DNA of 64,000 nt, from NCBI RefSeq assembly GCF_900446215.1, contig NZ_UAQZ01000001.1:868001-932000 (forward strand), given 5' to 3'. The translations under genes and the position numbers were made by a program. Below, piece after piece: positions 7,481-16,171 of the stretch (the first letter of the stretch is position 1; the number at the start of each line of letters is the position of its first letter). Source of the DNA: Burkholderia cenocepacia (GTDB lineage Bacteria; Pseudomonadota; Gammaproteobacteria; Burkholderiales; Burkholderiaceae). The notes under the pieces were generated by a model. The model was not told the DNA's origin, did not search any database, and worked only from the letters and a program-made list of their open reading frames with translations.

Positions 7481-8321
7481 ATTGCATCCAGGCAATGGGT
7501 TGGTCCGGCCCCGGGCGCAAACGGCATCGGGCGGTCCGCATGCGCGTGGGGCACGCATGCGGGGCGGGACATCGTTGCCGGGGTGGCTTGAAGGCGCATG
7601 CGCCTTCGGTCGGTCGGCCAGGCTTCGCGTCGGGTCCGTCCGGTTCATCGGACGCGGCGGGCCGGCGGCCGGGCCGCGGCGCTCGCGATCATGCGGCGAG
7701 GCGCGGACAGCGGCACGGTTCGACTCCGTACGCGAGCATCGCCGACGATAGCGAAGTCGATCTCGATCGACCAATTAAATGTTGCGATGACATCCATTCG
7801 ATTTCCCACTACCCGCCGCCGCCCGCGACGCGCGGTCGGGAGGCGTTGCGGGGCATGCCGACCATCAGGGAAATCCTGACGGTTGCGCGGTGCGCGCGAT
7901 GCGTCCGTACCCGGCAATACGGCGTACCCATGCGCAATTCAACACGTCCCGTTAAGCGGATCGAGGGCGATCGACAAGCGCGCGACAGCGGATCGCTGCA
8001 GCAGGGTCGCGGGATACGCTCACGTCAGGCTGGAACGAGCCGACGCGGCGAACGGAAAGCAGAGGACATTCGGCCCATCCCGTCCGGGCACATTCATGCG
8101 CGGGACGCGATGTCGTCGACAAACGAAATGGGGAGACGGCGGGAGGAGGATGGCCGGCCCGTCGATCGGGCCCATGGCAGTGGCTGATTGAAGCCGGAGG
8201 CGCATCGCCGGTCTGGCCGGCGAAGCGGCCCGGCAGGCTGCCGGGCTGAGGTTCGCGTCGAAGTCCCGACGCCGTCGGCGCGCCGGTGCGCGGATCGCGC
8301 ACCGTGCCGCGCCAGCGGCGA
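7481..8321. other. Long non-coding stretch upstream of allE
   Basis: About 840 bp with open frames only in arginine/proline-rich, low-bias readings on both strands and no ribosome sites. An A+T-richer patch around 7755-7815 (with CAATTAAATG) is the best place for the allE promoter and regulator sites. A hairpin CCCGGCAG/CTGCCGGG near 8229-8246 lacks a T run. No RNA gene was recognised. Confidence 0.5.
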
Positions 8322-8759
8322 TCAGTCCCAGTCGCGGTGGTGACGGTGCTTGCGGTGACGGTAGCCGCGGTCGCCGTGATCGCGATCGTACGAGCTGCGC
8401 GACATGTTGCCGCCGAGCGCCGCGCCAGCGCCGCCGCCGACCGCCGCGCCCAGCAGGCCGCCCGTGCGGCCGCCCATCGCGTTGCCGGCCGCGGTACCCG
8501 CGCCGCCGCCGAGGGCGCCGCCGATGATCGCGCCGGTGCGCTCGCGACGGTTCGACGTCACCGCGCCGCCGGCGCCGCCGCCGATCGCGCCGCCGATGAC
8601 GGAGCCCGTGCTGCCGCCGACCGCGCCGCCGACCGCTGCGCCGGCAACCCCGCCGAGCGCGCCGCCGAGCGCGTTGTTCAAGTCACCGGCCATTGCCGGC
8701 AGTGCAGTCGCGCCGGTCAACGCGGCGACGACGAGAGCGGGGGCGATTTTCTTCCACAT
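8322..8759 (-). CDS. Exported glycine-zipper protein
   Basis: A 145-residue protein starting MWKKIAPALVVAALTG with a Sec signal peptide cleaved after ALPAMA (about residue 24). The mature part is almost entirely small-residue repeats of glycine-zipper type (GGALGGVAGAAVGGAVGG, GAIIGGALGGGAG and so on) and ends in a charged Arg/His/Asp tail (SSYDRDHGDRGYRHRKHRHH). Such proteins associate with the outer membrane or envelope; function is unknown. The ATG at 8759 has AAGGAAG upstream; the longer frame to 8783 has none. Confidence 0.75.
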   Translation of the reverse strand: MWKKIAPALVVAALTGATALPAMAGDLNNALGGALGGVAGAAVGGAVGGSTGSVIGGAIGGGAGGAVTSNRRERTGAIIGGALGGGAGTAAGNAMGGRTGGLLGAAVGGGAGAALGGNMSRSSYDRDHGDRGYRHRKHRHHRDWD

Positions 8760-9136
8760 TCCCGTATTCTTCCTTGTTCGCAATTCTGGTTATCGAGGTC
8801 CGCTCGGTACGACGATCTGAATCGATCGACGTCGGGCCAGGCATTGTGCCGAACCGCGGACCAATTCATTTCAATGAGCTTGCGGCGAAGAATAGCACCG
8901 GTCCCGCATCCTTGCCGTGGACATTGTGGTAACAAGTTGTTTACGAATCACAGACATTCAACGGGGCCGTCGAATCCGGCTGAAACCCTTGCCGGCATTG
9001 GCTCCCGCATCGGTCCGACCCCATGTTGCGGCACACCGGTCATGCACGCGATCGCACGTTCGAGACACACGTGGCAACACATCTGCACACGCCGGTAACG
9101 GGCATCTGGGCGACGGTCGGGGAAAAGATGACGGGG
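8760..9136. other. Intergenic gap, no gene supported
   Basis: Contains the upstream region of the glycine-zipper gene (A+T-richer around 8860-8950, TTGTGGTAACAAGTTG) and the downstream region of the next gene. No open frame with coding bias and no terminator hairpin with T run were seen. Confidence 0.45.
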
Positions 9137-9796
9137 TCAGTACACGCCGGGCAGCAACCGCCACGTCCGCGCGCAATACGCGTCGTATTCGGCGCCGAAT
9201 TGCGAACGCAGCAATGCCTCCTCCGAACGGATTCGCGCGACGAGCGGCACGAGCGTCAGCACGACCAGCAGCACGCCGACGCTCGAGCGGAACACCAGCG
9301 CCCAGCCGAGCGAATTGACGACCAGGCCGAGATAGCTCGGATTGCGGATGCGGCTGTAGATGCCACCGGTCACGAGCGTATGGCCCGGCTGGATCGCGAC
9401 GAGCCCACTGAAGCGCTTGCCGAGCACGAATACGGGCCATATGCGCAGCACGCCGCCCACGAGGTACAGCCCGACGCCGATCCAGCGCACCGTGTCGCCA
9501 CCGAAGGTCCAGATGTCGAGGCGGTCGGTCAGCGCCGGCAGGTATGCGAGCAGGAAGCCGCTCACCGCGAACGCCGCGAGCACCCAGCGGTTGTCGCGGT
9601 TCTCGCGTTCGCCGCTGCTCAGGTTGCCGTCGGTGAACAGGGCGGCGACGGCCATCGCGAGTGTCGCGATCGCCACGACGGTTGACTGAGGATGCGAGAA
9701 GAACGCAGCGAACCCGCCGCTGCCGAGTACGGCGAGCCCGAGATAGACGAGCGTGGCGACGCCCGACAGGACGACGACCTTGGGGGTAACTGTCAT
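9137..9796 (-). CDS. Isoprenylcysteine carboxyl methyltransferase-like membrane protein
   Basis: A 219-residue protein with about six membrane helices, including MTVTPKVVVLSGVATLVYLG near the N-terminus. The C-terminal half carries the ICMT/PEMT signature: TLVTGGIYSRIRNPSYLGLVVNSLGWALVF, then an acidic region EEALLRSQFGAEYDAYCARTWR, which binds S-adenosylmethionine in the family. It probably methylates a small or lipid-like substrate at the inner membrane; the substrate is unknown. The start is the ATG at 9796. Single-gene unit, minus strand. Confidence 0.85.
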   Translation of the reverse strand: MTVTPKVVVLSGVATLVYLGLAVLGSGGFAAFFSHPQSTVVAIATLAMAVAALFTDGNLSSGERENRDNRWVLAAFAVSGFLLAYLPALTDRLDIWTFGGDTVRWIGVGLYLVGGVLRIWPVFVLGKRFSGLVAIQPGHTLVTGGIYSRIRNPSYLGLVVNSLGWALVFRSSVGVLLVVLTLVPLVARIRSEEALLRSQFGAEYDAYCARTWRLLPGVY

Positions 9797-9959
9797 GACG
9801 GCCTCGCGAGGATGCGCTTTCCTGTGAAGTATAGGAACCGCGCACCCCGGGCGCCGTGCGCCCCCTTCATGCGGCGCGCGAATTCGCGCGCATCGTCCGG
9901 CTAACGGCAGCCGACCGGGCCGGTGCGGCCGGGGCCCCGAGCCGGGGCCCGAAGCCGGA

Positions 9960-10130
9960 TCAGCGGATGCGGAAGTTGCCGCCGATGCCGACGCTCACCG
10001 GCGGCGCGTAATACGCGGGCGCATAGCCGTAACCGTAGTAGGCCGGCGCGGGCGCGTAGCCGTACGGCGGCGCGACGTAGCAGCCGGACAGGCCGCCGAT
10101 CAGGGCAAGCGTGATGAGAAGTCTGGACAT
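9960..10130 (-). CDS. Small lipoprotein, Tyr/Pro/Gly-rich
   Basis: A 56-residue lipoprotein: signal MSRLLITLALIGGLSGC with lipobox LSGC (lipidated Cys17), then a tail of YGYAP/YYAPP repeats ending GGNFRIR. Such peptides are frequent in Burkholderia and are anchored to the outer membrane; no function is known. The start at 10130 gives a complete signal peptide, whereas longer frames do not. Confidence 0.65.
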   Translation of the reverse strand: MSRLLITLALIGGLSGCYVAPPYGYAPAPAYYGYGYAPAYYAPPVSVGIGGNFRIR

Positions 10131-10383
10131 GGCTCGATTCCCGGCGCGAAAGACGCATGGCACCTCGCGAAGGCCGCGCCGCCGCACCACGCGGCGGCCG
10201 GCACGAAGAGGCGATCCGCCCTTCCTGTCGCTCGATGAAACAATGCGCGGAGTCTAGCGCCGCGCCTGGCCGGCCGAGTTTCCCGGGCGGTTACACGTGT
10301 TACCTCGTGTGACCGCTGAAACAGGCCCGGTCGGCGCAGCGGCCCGCCAGTGGGCGGCCGCCGCGCCGAGGGCGATCACGCTG

Positions 10384-10803
10384 TTACACGAAGCGGGCCC
10401 GGATGCGCTGCGCGAGCGCTTCGAGCGTCGCCGCGTCGGCGACGTCGCGCGCATGCATCCGCAGCTCGGCGCCCTCCCAGCGCGGAATCACGTGGAAATG
10501 GACATGCGGGACCGTCTGCCCGGCTGCCGCGCCGTTGAACTGGCCGATGAACACGCCGTCCGGCTCGAGCGCCGCGCGCACCGCCGCCGCGACGCGCTGC
10601 GTCATGCGGATGCCGGCCGCGGCCGCGTCGCCGGACAGCTCGAAGATCTGCGCGGCCGGCTCCTTCGGGATCACGAGCACGTGGCCGTCGGCCTGCGGCA
10701 TCAGGTCCATGATCGCGAGCGTCGCGTCGTCTTCGGCGACCTTCACGCACGGCAGTTCGCCGCGCAGGATTTTGGCGAACGGGTTGTTGTTGTCGTAGGA
10801 CAT
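10384..10803 (-). CDS. HIT-family nucleotide hydrolase
   Basis: A 139-residue histidine-triad protein. The triad VPHVHFHVIPRW (HxHxHxx) is at about residues 98-109, with the family's FAKILRGELPCVKVAEDD N-terminus and HVLVIPKEPA strand. HIT proteins of this branch hydrolyse adenosine phosphoramidates or dinucleoside polyphosphates in the cytosol. Length and motif order match the family. It starts with ATG at 10803. It is divergent from the beta-lactamase-like gene 240 bp away. Confidence 0.9.
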   Translation of the reverse strand: MSYDNNNPFAKILRGELPCVKVAEDDATLAIMDLMPQADGHVLVIPKEPAAQIFELSGDAAAAGIRMTQRVAAAVRAALEPDGVFIGQFNGAAAGQTVPHVHFHVIPRWEGAELRMHARDVADAATLEALAQRIRARFV

Positions 10804-11045
10804 GGCGTTTTCCGATCTCGGTTGGACAATGGGACTGGGAGAGCAATGCCGGACGATTATCGGCCGATGGCCGGCCCGATATCAACTCGCCCCGACGCGC
10901 GCCGCCGGCCGGCCCGTCGGCACGCGGCAGCGCGCACGCATGCGGCCGTCATCGCGCGTCACGCGGCGGCGATTGCAACGCGTCGCCCGAACCTGCGACA
11001 CTGCCGGATCGTTGCCGACCGGCACGCCACCGAGGACGCTCGCGC

Positions 11046-12467
11046 ATGACGATCCCCCTCAAGAAACTGATGCTGCGCGGTGTCGCGCTCGCGCTCGTTG
11101 CCGCGATCGGCTACACGGCCTACATGCTGTACCGGCTCGCGCCGATCGCGACCGGCTATGCGGCGAAGGCGCTGTGTTCCGGCGTGTTCGTGTCGGGGCG
11201 CCCGGCCGCGTCCGTGATCGACGTCGACATCATGGCCGGCGTCCATCCGCTGCTGAAACTGGTGCGCCCGTCGCTCGATCCCGACCATCATCGCGCGGTG
11301 GCGACGTTCGCCGGCTTCGCCGAACGCGAAGCCGACTTCCGGCCCGGGCTCGGCTGCACGCTCGCGGTCGGGTCCCCGACCGGCTCGGCGGCGGCCACCT
11401 TGCCCGCCGGGTTGCCGCCCCTCCCCGATCCAGCGCCCGCGCAACCCGATCCGCCCGCACCGGCCACACCGCCCGCCGGCATCGACGCACACCTGTTGCA
11501 GACCGCCATCGACCGCGCGTTCGACGAACCCGATCCGGCGCGGCCGCGCCGCACGCGCGCGGTCGTCGTGATGTGGCGCGGCCAGGTGATCGCCGAACGC
11601 TATGCGCCCGGCTTCACGGCCGACACGCCGCTGCCCGGCTGGTCGATGACGAAGACCGTCACGGCCGCGCTGGTCGGCACGCTGGTCGCGCAGCACAAGC
11701 TGTCGCCGGACGCGTCGGCGCTGCTGCCCGAATGGCGCGGCAGCGGCGATCCGCGCGCGGCCATCACGCTCGACGAGCTGCTGCGGATGACGAGCGGCCT
11801 GCAATTCAACGAGGACTACGACGACCCGCTGTCCGACGTCGCGGTGATGCTGTTCACGCAGCCCGATACCGCGCGGTTCGCGTCGGCGAAGCCGCTGGTC
11901 GCGACGCCCGGCACGCAATGGTCGTACTCGAGCGGCACGAGCGCGATCGTCGCGTGCGTGATGCGCGAGGCGCTGGGCGGCAACGCCGGCGACTACCTCG
12001 CGTTGCCGCGCCGCGCGCTGTTCGCGCCGCTCGGGATGCGCAGCGCGGTGTTCGAGCCCGACGCGTCCGGCACGCTCGTCAGCGCGTCGTACATGTATGC
12101 GAGCGCACGCGACTGGGCGCGCTTCGGCCAGCTGCTGCTGCAGGACGGCGTGTGGAACGGGCAGCGGCTGCTGCCGGAAGGGTGGGTGGGCTACCTGACG
12201 CGCGCGACGCCGCAATCGTCGCGGCAGGAATTCGGCGCGCAGCTGTGGGTCAAGGTGCCGGAGCCGTTCAACGATCGCGATCCGCACGCACGCGCGATGC
12301 CGGCCGACGCGTTTCACGCGGTCGGCCACGAAGGCCAGTTCGTGAGCGTGGTGCCGAGCCGTCAGCTGGTGGTCGTGCGGCTCGGGCTGTCGCGGCCGGA
12401 AGCCGCGTGGAATCACGAGGCGTTTCTCGCGCGCGTGCTCGACGCGGTGCCGGCGCCCGGTGCGTGA
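11046..12467 (+). CDS. Serine hydrolase of the beta-lactamase / PBP-like (class C) fold
   Basis: A 473-residue protein with one N-terminal membrane segment (GVALALVAAIGYTAYMLY) and a Pro-rich linker at about residues 125-150, then a class C beta-lactamase/esterase domain. Motifs seen are SMTK (GWSMTKTVTAALVG, about residue 200), YSS (QWSYSSGTSAIVA) as the YxN equivalent, and HAVGHEGQFVSVVP near the end in place of KTG. These enzymes are usually esterases, peptidases or amidases rather than true beta-lactamases. The catalytic domain probably faces the periplasm. The ATG at 11046 starts just after a GAGG-like stretch. Substrate unknown. Confidence 0.85.
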   Translation: MTIPLKKLMLRGVALALVAAIGYTAYMLYRLAPIATGYAAKALCSGVFVSGRPAASVIDVDIMAGVHPLLKLVRPSLDPDHHRAVATFAGFAEREADFRPGLGCTLAVGSPTGSAAATLPAGLPPLPDPAPAQPDPPAPATPPAGIDAHLLQTAIDRAFDEPDPARPRRTRAVVVMWRGQVIAERYAPGFTADTPLPGWSMTKTVTAALVGTLVAQHKLSPDASALLPEWRGSGDPRAAITLDELLRMTSGLQFNEDYDDPLSDVAVMLFTQPDTARFASAKPLVATPGTQWSYSSGTSAIVACVMREALGGNAGDYLALPRRALFAPLGMRSAVFEPDASGTLVSASYMYASARDWARFGQLLLQDGVWNGQRLLPEGWVGYLTRATPQSSRQEFGAQLWVKVPEPFNDRDPHARAMPADAFHAVGHEGQFVSVVPSRQLVVVRLGLSRPEAAWNHEAFLARVLDAVPAPGA

Positions 12468-12545
12468 CGACGGGCCGGTGCCCGCCGGATTCGATGAAGC
12501 GCCGCCCGCGACGGCGCCGCCGCATCACGCGCGACGGGCGCAGCA

Positions 12546-13169
12546 TTACGGATTCGCGCTGCCGCCGTATTGCTTGAAACCTTCGCGCGTCGCGAGACGT
12601 TCGATATAGCGCGACACCGCCGGCAATTCGGGATGCTCGAACGGCGTGCCGAACCAGCGGTTCACCGACAGGCCGATCGGGATATCCGCGAGCGTGAAGG
12701 TGTTGCCGGCCACGTACGCGCCGGTCTTGTCGAGTTGCGCATTCAGCACGTGCATGTGCTTCGTCCAGCCCGCGATCGACTGCGCGATGCCGTCCGGATC
12801 CTGGTGATCGGGCGATTTGCGCACGAGGCCGAGGAAAGCGCCGACCCACGAGCGGTTCAGATCCGCGCCCTGCCAGTCGATCCACTGGTCGACCCGTGCA
12901 CGCGCCTGCGGCTCGGCCGGATACAGCGCATCGCCGCCGTAGCGGTTCGCGAGGTAGCGGATGATCGTGTTCGATTCCCAGAGCACGAAGTCGTCATCCT
13001 TGATGACGGGCACGAGCGCGTTCGGATTCAGCGCGAGATAGGCCGGATCGTGGGTCGTGCGAAAGCCCGCGCCCCAGTCCTCCTGTTCGAACGGCAGGTT
13101 CAGTTCGGTGCACAGCCACAGCACCTTGCGGACGTTGATGGACGGAATCTTGCCGAGGATGCGCAGCAT
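12546..13169 (-). CDS. Glutathione S-transferase
   Basis: A 207-residue GST. The thioredoxin-like N-terminal domain has [18 protein letters not shown], the cis-Pro strand [23 protein letters not shown] (ES binds the glutathione gamma-glutamyl group), and the helical C-terminal domain has the N-capping motif TLADIPIG. Ser11 (or Asn13) near the N-terminus is the likely activating residue, as in theta-like GSTs. The ATG at 13169 has AAGGAGA at ideal spacing; the longer frame to 13217 does not. Substrate unknown. Confidence 0.9.
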   Translation of the reverse strand: MLRILGKIPSINVRKVLWLCTELNLPFEQEDWGAGFRTTHDPAYLALNPNALVPVIKDDDFVLWESNTIIRYLANRYGGDALYPAEPQARARVDQWIDWQGADLNRSWVGAFLGLVRKSPDHQDPDGIAQSIAGWTKHMHVLNAQLDKTGAYVAGNTFTLADIPIGLSVNRWFGTPFEHPELPAVSRYIERLATREGFKQYGGSANP

Positions 13170-13241
13170 GCAGTCTCCTTGTGAGGTCGGGTGCGGAGCA
13201 TTCGGGGCGCGCGACACGCGCCGAACGCATTCACGCCGAAT

Positions 13242-14741
13242 TTATACACGACCTCGCGGAAAACGGCAGGCCGCGTGCGCGAAATCGGTGTGCGGCCGAT
13301 TCGTCAGGTCGCGCAGCGCATGCTCGGCCGTCGGGAAGCGGAACATGAATCCGTCCTGATGCAGCCGTGCGGGCACTACGCGCTGCCCGTCCAGCAGCAG
13401 CTCGGCCATCTCGCCCATCGCGGCGCGCAGCGGCGCGGCCGGCACGTGCAGCCACGCGCGGCGGCGCAGCACCTTCGACACGATCTGCACGAACGCGCGC
13501 TGGGTCAGCGGCACCGGTGCGACCGCGTTGTAGACGCCGTGCATGCCCGCCTGCGACATCGCGCGCGCCACGATCCGCAGCACGTCGTCGCGGTGAATCC
13601 AGCTCAGCACTTGCGCGCCGTCGCCGAATCGGCCGCCCAGCCCGAAGTAATGCGGCAGCAGCATCGGGCGCAACGCGCCGCCCGGGCCGAACACGACGCC
13701 CAGCCGCAGCACCACCGCACGCACGCCGTGGCGTGCGAGCGGCGCGGCGGCCGCCTCCCACTGCCGGCACAGCGCCGACATGAAGCCGGTGCCGGCGCCG
13801 CTACGCTCGTCGAGCCGTTCGTCGCCCGGCCGCACGCCGTAGTAGCCGATCGCGGACGCCTGGATCCACGTGCGCGGCTTGGCCTCGGCGGTTTCGACCC
13901 AGCGCATCAGCGCCTGCGTGACGCCGACGCGGCTGGCGAGCAGCAGCGCCTGCCGGCGCTTGCTCCAGCGTGCACCCAGCACCGGCGCGCCGGCGAGATT
14001 GATCACCGTGTCGAAGCGCGCGTGCGGCTGCAACTGTTCGACGGACGTCACGCTGCGCACGCGCCCCTGAAACAGGTAGGCGGCGCGCAGCGGATCGCGC
14101 GCCAGCAACGTGACCGTATGTCCTGCGTCGAGCAACTGGTTCACCAGCGTTTCGCCGATGAAGCCGGTTCCGCCGGTGACCAGCACGTTGCCGGGCCGCT
14201 GCCCGGCGAACGGGTTGGCGGCCGGCGCGCGCGGCGCGACGCGGCACGCGGCGATCCCGTCGCGCACGCCCGACACCGTCACGCCGACGGCAAACAGGCT
14301 GAGCAGCCAGCCGCGCCAGCCGGGATCGATCGGCTGCAGCGCGGTCGGCTCGTGCGCCCACGCGGACAGCTGCATCGCGACCATCCCGAACAACGCGCCG
14401 CCGTTGACGGCCAGCAGCGTGTGCAGCACGCGCTCGGTCGCCGGCAGCTTGCGGCTCCGGTCCTCGACGACGAAATCCCACAACGTCAGCCCCACTTCGA
14501 CGAGCACGACCGCCGCGACGGCCGCGACCCACGCGCCGTGAAACGCGACGTTCGCGATCGATGCGAACACGAGCCCGTACAGCACGGACCGCACCGCATG
14601 AATCGCCAGCTCGAGCCGCGCACGCGGGCGGTGCGGCAGGTCCTGCGTGAGTTCGTGGTGATAAAGCGTATCGAATGCGCCCATCGCGCCCTGCACGATC
14701 AGCAGGTTGAGCGCCCAGTCGAAAGCCGGCAACGTGTTCAT
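13242..14741 (-). CDS. Membrane domain fused to TIGR01777 NAD(P)-dependent epimerase
   Basis: A 499-residue fusion. Residues about 1-160 are hydrophobic with four to five membrane helices (LPAFDWALNLLIVQGAMGAFDTLYHHE at the start). Residues about 185-499 are an extended SDR of the TIGR01777 type: NAD(P) fingerprint VLVTGGTGFIGETL, then INLAGAPV, active-site region IQASAIGYYG (YxxxK-like), and the family C-terminus RAAMGEMAELLLDGQRVVPARL. TIGR01777 proteins are putative sugar or quinone-like epimerases of unknown substrate. The start is at 14741 with GGAGGAGGG upstream and overlaps the preceding stop as ATGA, so translation is coupled. A larger in-frame reading reaching 15218 lacks coding support. 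Confidence 0.85.
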   Translation of the reverse strand: MNTLPAFDWALNLLIVQGAMGAFDTLYHHELTQDLPHRPRARLELAIHAVRSVLYGLVFASIANVAFHGAWVAAVAAVVLVEVGLTLWDFVVEDRSRKLPATERVLHTLLAVNGGALFGMVAMQLSAWAHEPTALQPIDPGWRGWLLSLFAVGVTVSGVRDGIAACRVAPRAPAANPFAGQRPGNVLVTGGTGFIGETLVNQLLDAGHTVTLLARDPLRAAYLFQGRVRSVTSVEQLQPHARFDTVINLAGAPVLGARWSKRRQALLLASRVGVTQALMRWVETAEAKPRTWIQASAIGYYGVRPGDERLDERSGAGTGFMSALCRQWEAAAAPLARHGVRAVVLRLGVVFGPGGALRPMLLPHYFGLGGRFGDGAQVLSWIHRDDVLRIVARAMSQAGMHGVYNAVAPVPLTQRAFVQIVSKVLRRRAWLHVPAAPLRAAMGEMAELLLDGQRVVPARLHQDGFMFRFPTAEHALRDLTNRPHTDFAHAACRFPRGRV

Positions 14742-15607
14742 GCGGTATCCCTCCTCCACAGCCAGGCCAGCGGCGGCACCATCGCGACGAGCGCGGCAAC
14801 GTCGATCGCCACGTGACCCCACACCTGCGCCTGCCACGACAACAGCATGTCCTGCGGCGCCCAGATCAACAGGCCGGCCAGCAACCAGCCCCACGCTTCC
14901 CGCTTCCGCAAGCGGTTGCCGAGATGGACGAGCGCGAGCATCCAGACCGCCGCGCACTGCACCGTCGCGGCGATCAGCGACAACCACCACACCTGCTGGA
15001 CACGCGCGGCCTCGGGTGCGGTTCCCGTCCAGAAATGCCGCTCGATCTCCCGGTGATACGCGTCGAGCCACGATGCGCCGGCAATCCACGGCATCACCAC
15101 GCCGACGAGCAGGTGAACGAGCGCCGCTGCGTACATCCAGCTCACGACGATACGGCGCGGGGTATCGCGCGGCGGGCGATTCGCTGCTGCACCGTCGGGA
15201 TCCCGGCCGATGCTGCACGCACCGCCTTCGCTGCAGGCTTGCGAGCGATATCCGAGCCAGTGCGACACGGCATGCCGATTGCGCGCCAGGCGGCGATACA
15301 GCAACGCGAACCCGGCACGCATCGCCGGCATGCGAAGCAGCCAGACTCGCCCGCGGCGCCCGACCAGCGCATACGCCGCGAGGATGCTGTCGATGCCGGT
15401 CAGCATGCGTCCGTCGGGCAGGCGCGCATGCAGTTCGCGATTCAACGCGGGCAGGTCGACGCCGAGCGGCGCCGGATCGAAACCCGGCCCGGCGATATCG
15501 ACGAACGCCAGCCGGTGTCGCGTGTCGCGAGCGCCGAGACGCCGGATTTCAGCGACACATCGCGGACATCGTCCGTCGAAGTACAGAACCAATTCACTCG
15601 AACCCAT
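14738..15607 (-). CDS. DCC-family thiol-disulfide oxidoreductase fused to a membrane domain
   Basis: A 289-residue protein. The N-terminal about 110 residues are DUF393/DCC, with the redox motif YFDGRCPRCVAEIRRL (CPRC, about residues 12-18) and the later ILAAYALVGR region. A cysteine-rich linker (RSQACSEGGACSIG) follows, then a C-terminal domain with about four membrane helices (RIVVSWMYAAALVHLLVGVVMPW onward) resembling the lipase-maturation/DoxX-like helical bundles. It probably transfers electrons or disulfides at the inner membrane. The start at 15607 has AGAAGGAG upstream. Its stop overlaps the next gene's ATG. Partner and substrate are unknown. Confidence 0.82.
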   Translation of the reverse strand: MGSSELVLYFDGRCPRCVAEIRRLGARDTRHRLAFVDIAGPGFDPAPLGVDLPALNRELHARLPDGRMLTGIDSILAAYALVGRRGRVWLLRMPAMRAGFALLYRRLARNRHAVSHWLGYRSQACSEGGACSIGRDPDGAAANRPPRDTPRRIVVSWMYAAALVHLLVGVVMPWIAGASWLDAYHREIERHFWTGTAPEAARVQQVWWLSLIAATVQCAAVWMLALVHLGNRLRKREAWGWLLAGLLIWAPQDMLLSWQAQVWGHVAIDVAALVAMVPPLAWLWRRDTA

Positions 15608-15700
15608 GCTTTGCACTCCTTCTCGTTATCGCCAGCATCATGAATCGATCGATGGCCTGCTTTCCCGCATACGCCGCCACACAGCGCGACGGCCACGGAC

Positions 15701-16171
15701 CTACATCGGCTTGACCACCATCAGGAAGTAGACGGTCAGCATCGCGAAAAAGGCCGGATAACCGAGCCGTTCCCAGCGCTTCGCATAGCGCCAGTAGCGC
15801 TCCGGCAACGCGGCGTCGCCGTTCGCGTGCGCGAGCTTCGCCATCGATGCGAGTTCGAGCTGCAGCCACACGACCGGCAGCCAGCACGCCCCGGCGACCG
15901 CGTACAGCACGATCGACGCGAGCAGCCACGGCGCATGCCACGGCCAGCCGGCCGTGTGCGCGAGCCACAGCCCGGACGCCGGCTGGAAGATCACGGCCGG
16001 CGTCGTGAACCACCAGTCCGCGCGCACCACGAGCCGCGACACGGCCGCGATCGCGGGCACCGATCGCGTGCGGTTCGCGAAGAACAGGTAGAACGCGGTG
16101 CCGAAGCCCGTACCGACCAGCAGCACCGACGACAGGATGTGAAGCGCCTTGACGACGAGATAGGTATTCAT
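15701..16171 (-). CDS. DUF2269 family membrane protein
   Basis: A 156-residue protein with four membrane helices: VVKALHILSSVLLVGTGFGTAFYLFFANR, then AIAAVSRLVVRADWWFTTPAVIFQPASG, HAPWLLASIVLYAVAGACWLPVVWLQ and GYPAFFAMLTVYFLMVVKPM. This matches DUF2269 (conserved His in KxLHI and the FTxPAVxxQPxxG stretch). Its ATG overlaps the stop of the SDR-DoxX gene as ATGA. Function is unknown; the conserved His in helix 1 is reminiscent of haem- or quinone-interacting small membrane proteins. Confidence 0.85.
   Translation of the reverse strand: MNTYLVVKALHILSSVLLVGTGFGTAFYLFFANRTRSVPAIAAVSRLVVRADWWFTTPAVIFQPASGLWLAHTAGWPWHAPWLLASIVLYAVAGACWLPVVWLQLELASMAKLAHANGDAALPERYWRYAKRWERLGYPAFFAMLTVYFLMVVKPM

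Noticed and set aside
7495..8187. 230-residue plus-strand frame upstream of allE
   Set aside because: Arg/Gly-rich, no coding bias, no ribosome site.
8229..8246. Hairpin CCCGGCAG/CTGCCGGG as a terminator of the glycine-zipper gene
   Set aside because: No T run follows in either direction.
9910..9965. Repeats of GGGGCCC near 9930-9955 as an operator
   Set aside because: Low-complexity GC-rich self-complementary DNA; nothing links it to a regulator.
11046..12467. True class C beta-lactamase (ampC)
   Set aside because: The KTG motif is replaced by an HxG-like stretch and the protein is membrane-anchored with a Pro-rich linker, more like esterase/peptidase relatives.
13242..15218. Single 658-residue frame for the epimerase reaching 15218
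   Set aside because: The extension upstream of 14741 lies in the shadow of the DCC-membrane gene; the ATGA overlap and GGAGGAGGG at 14741 mark the true start.
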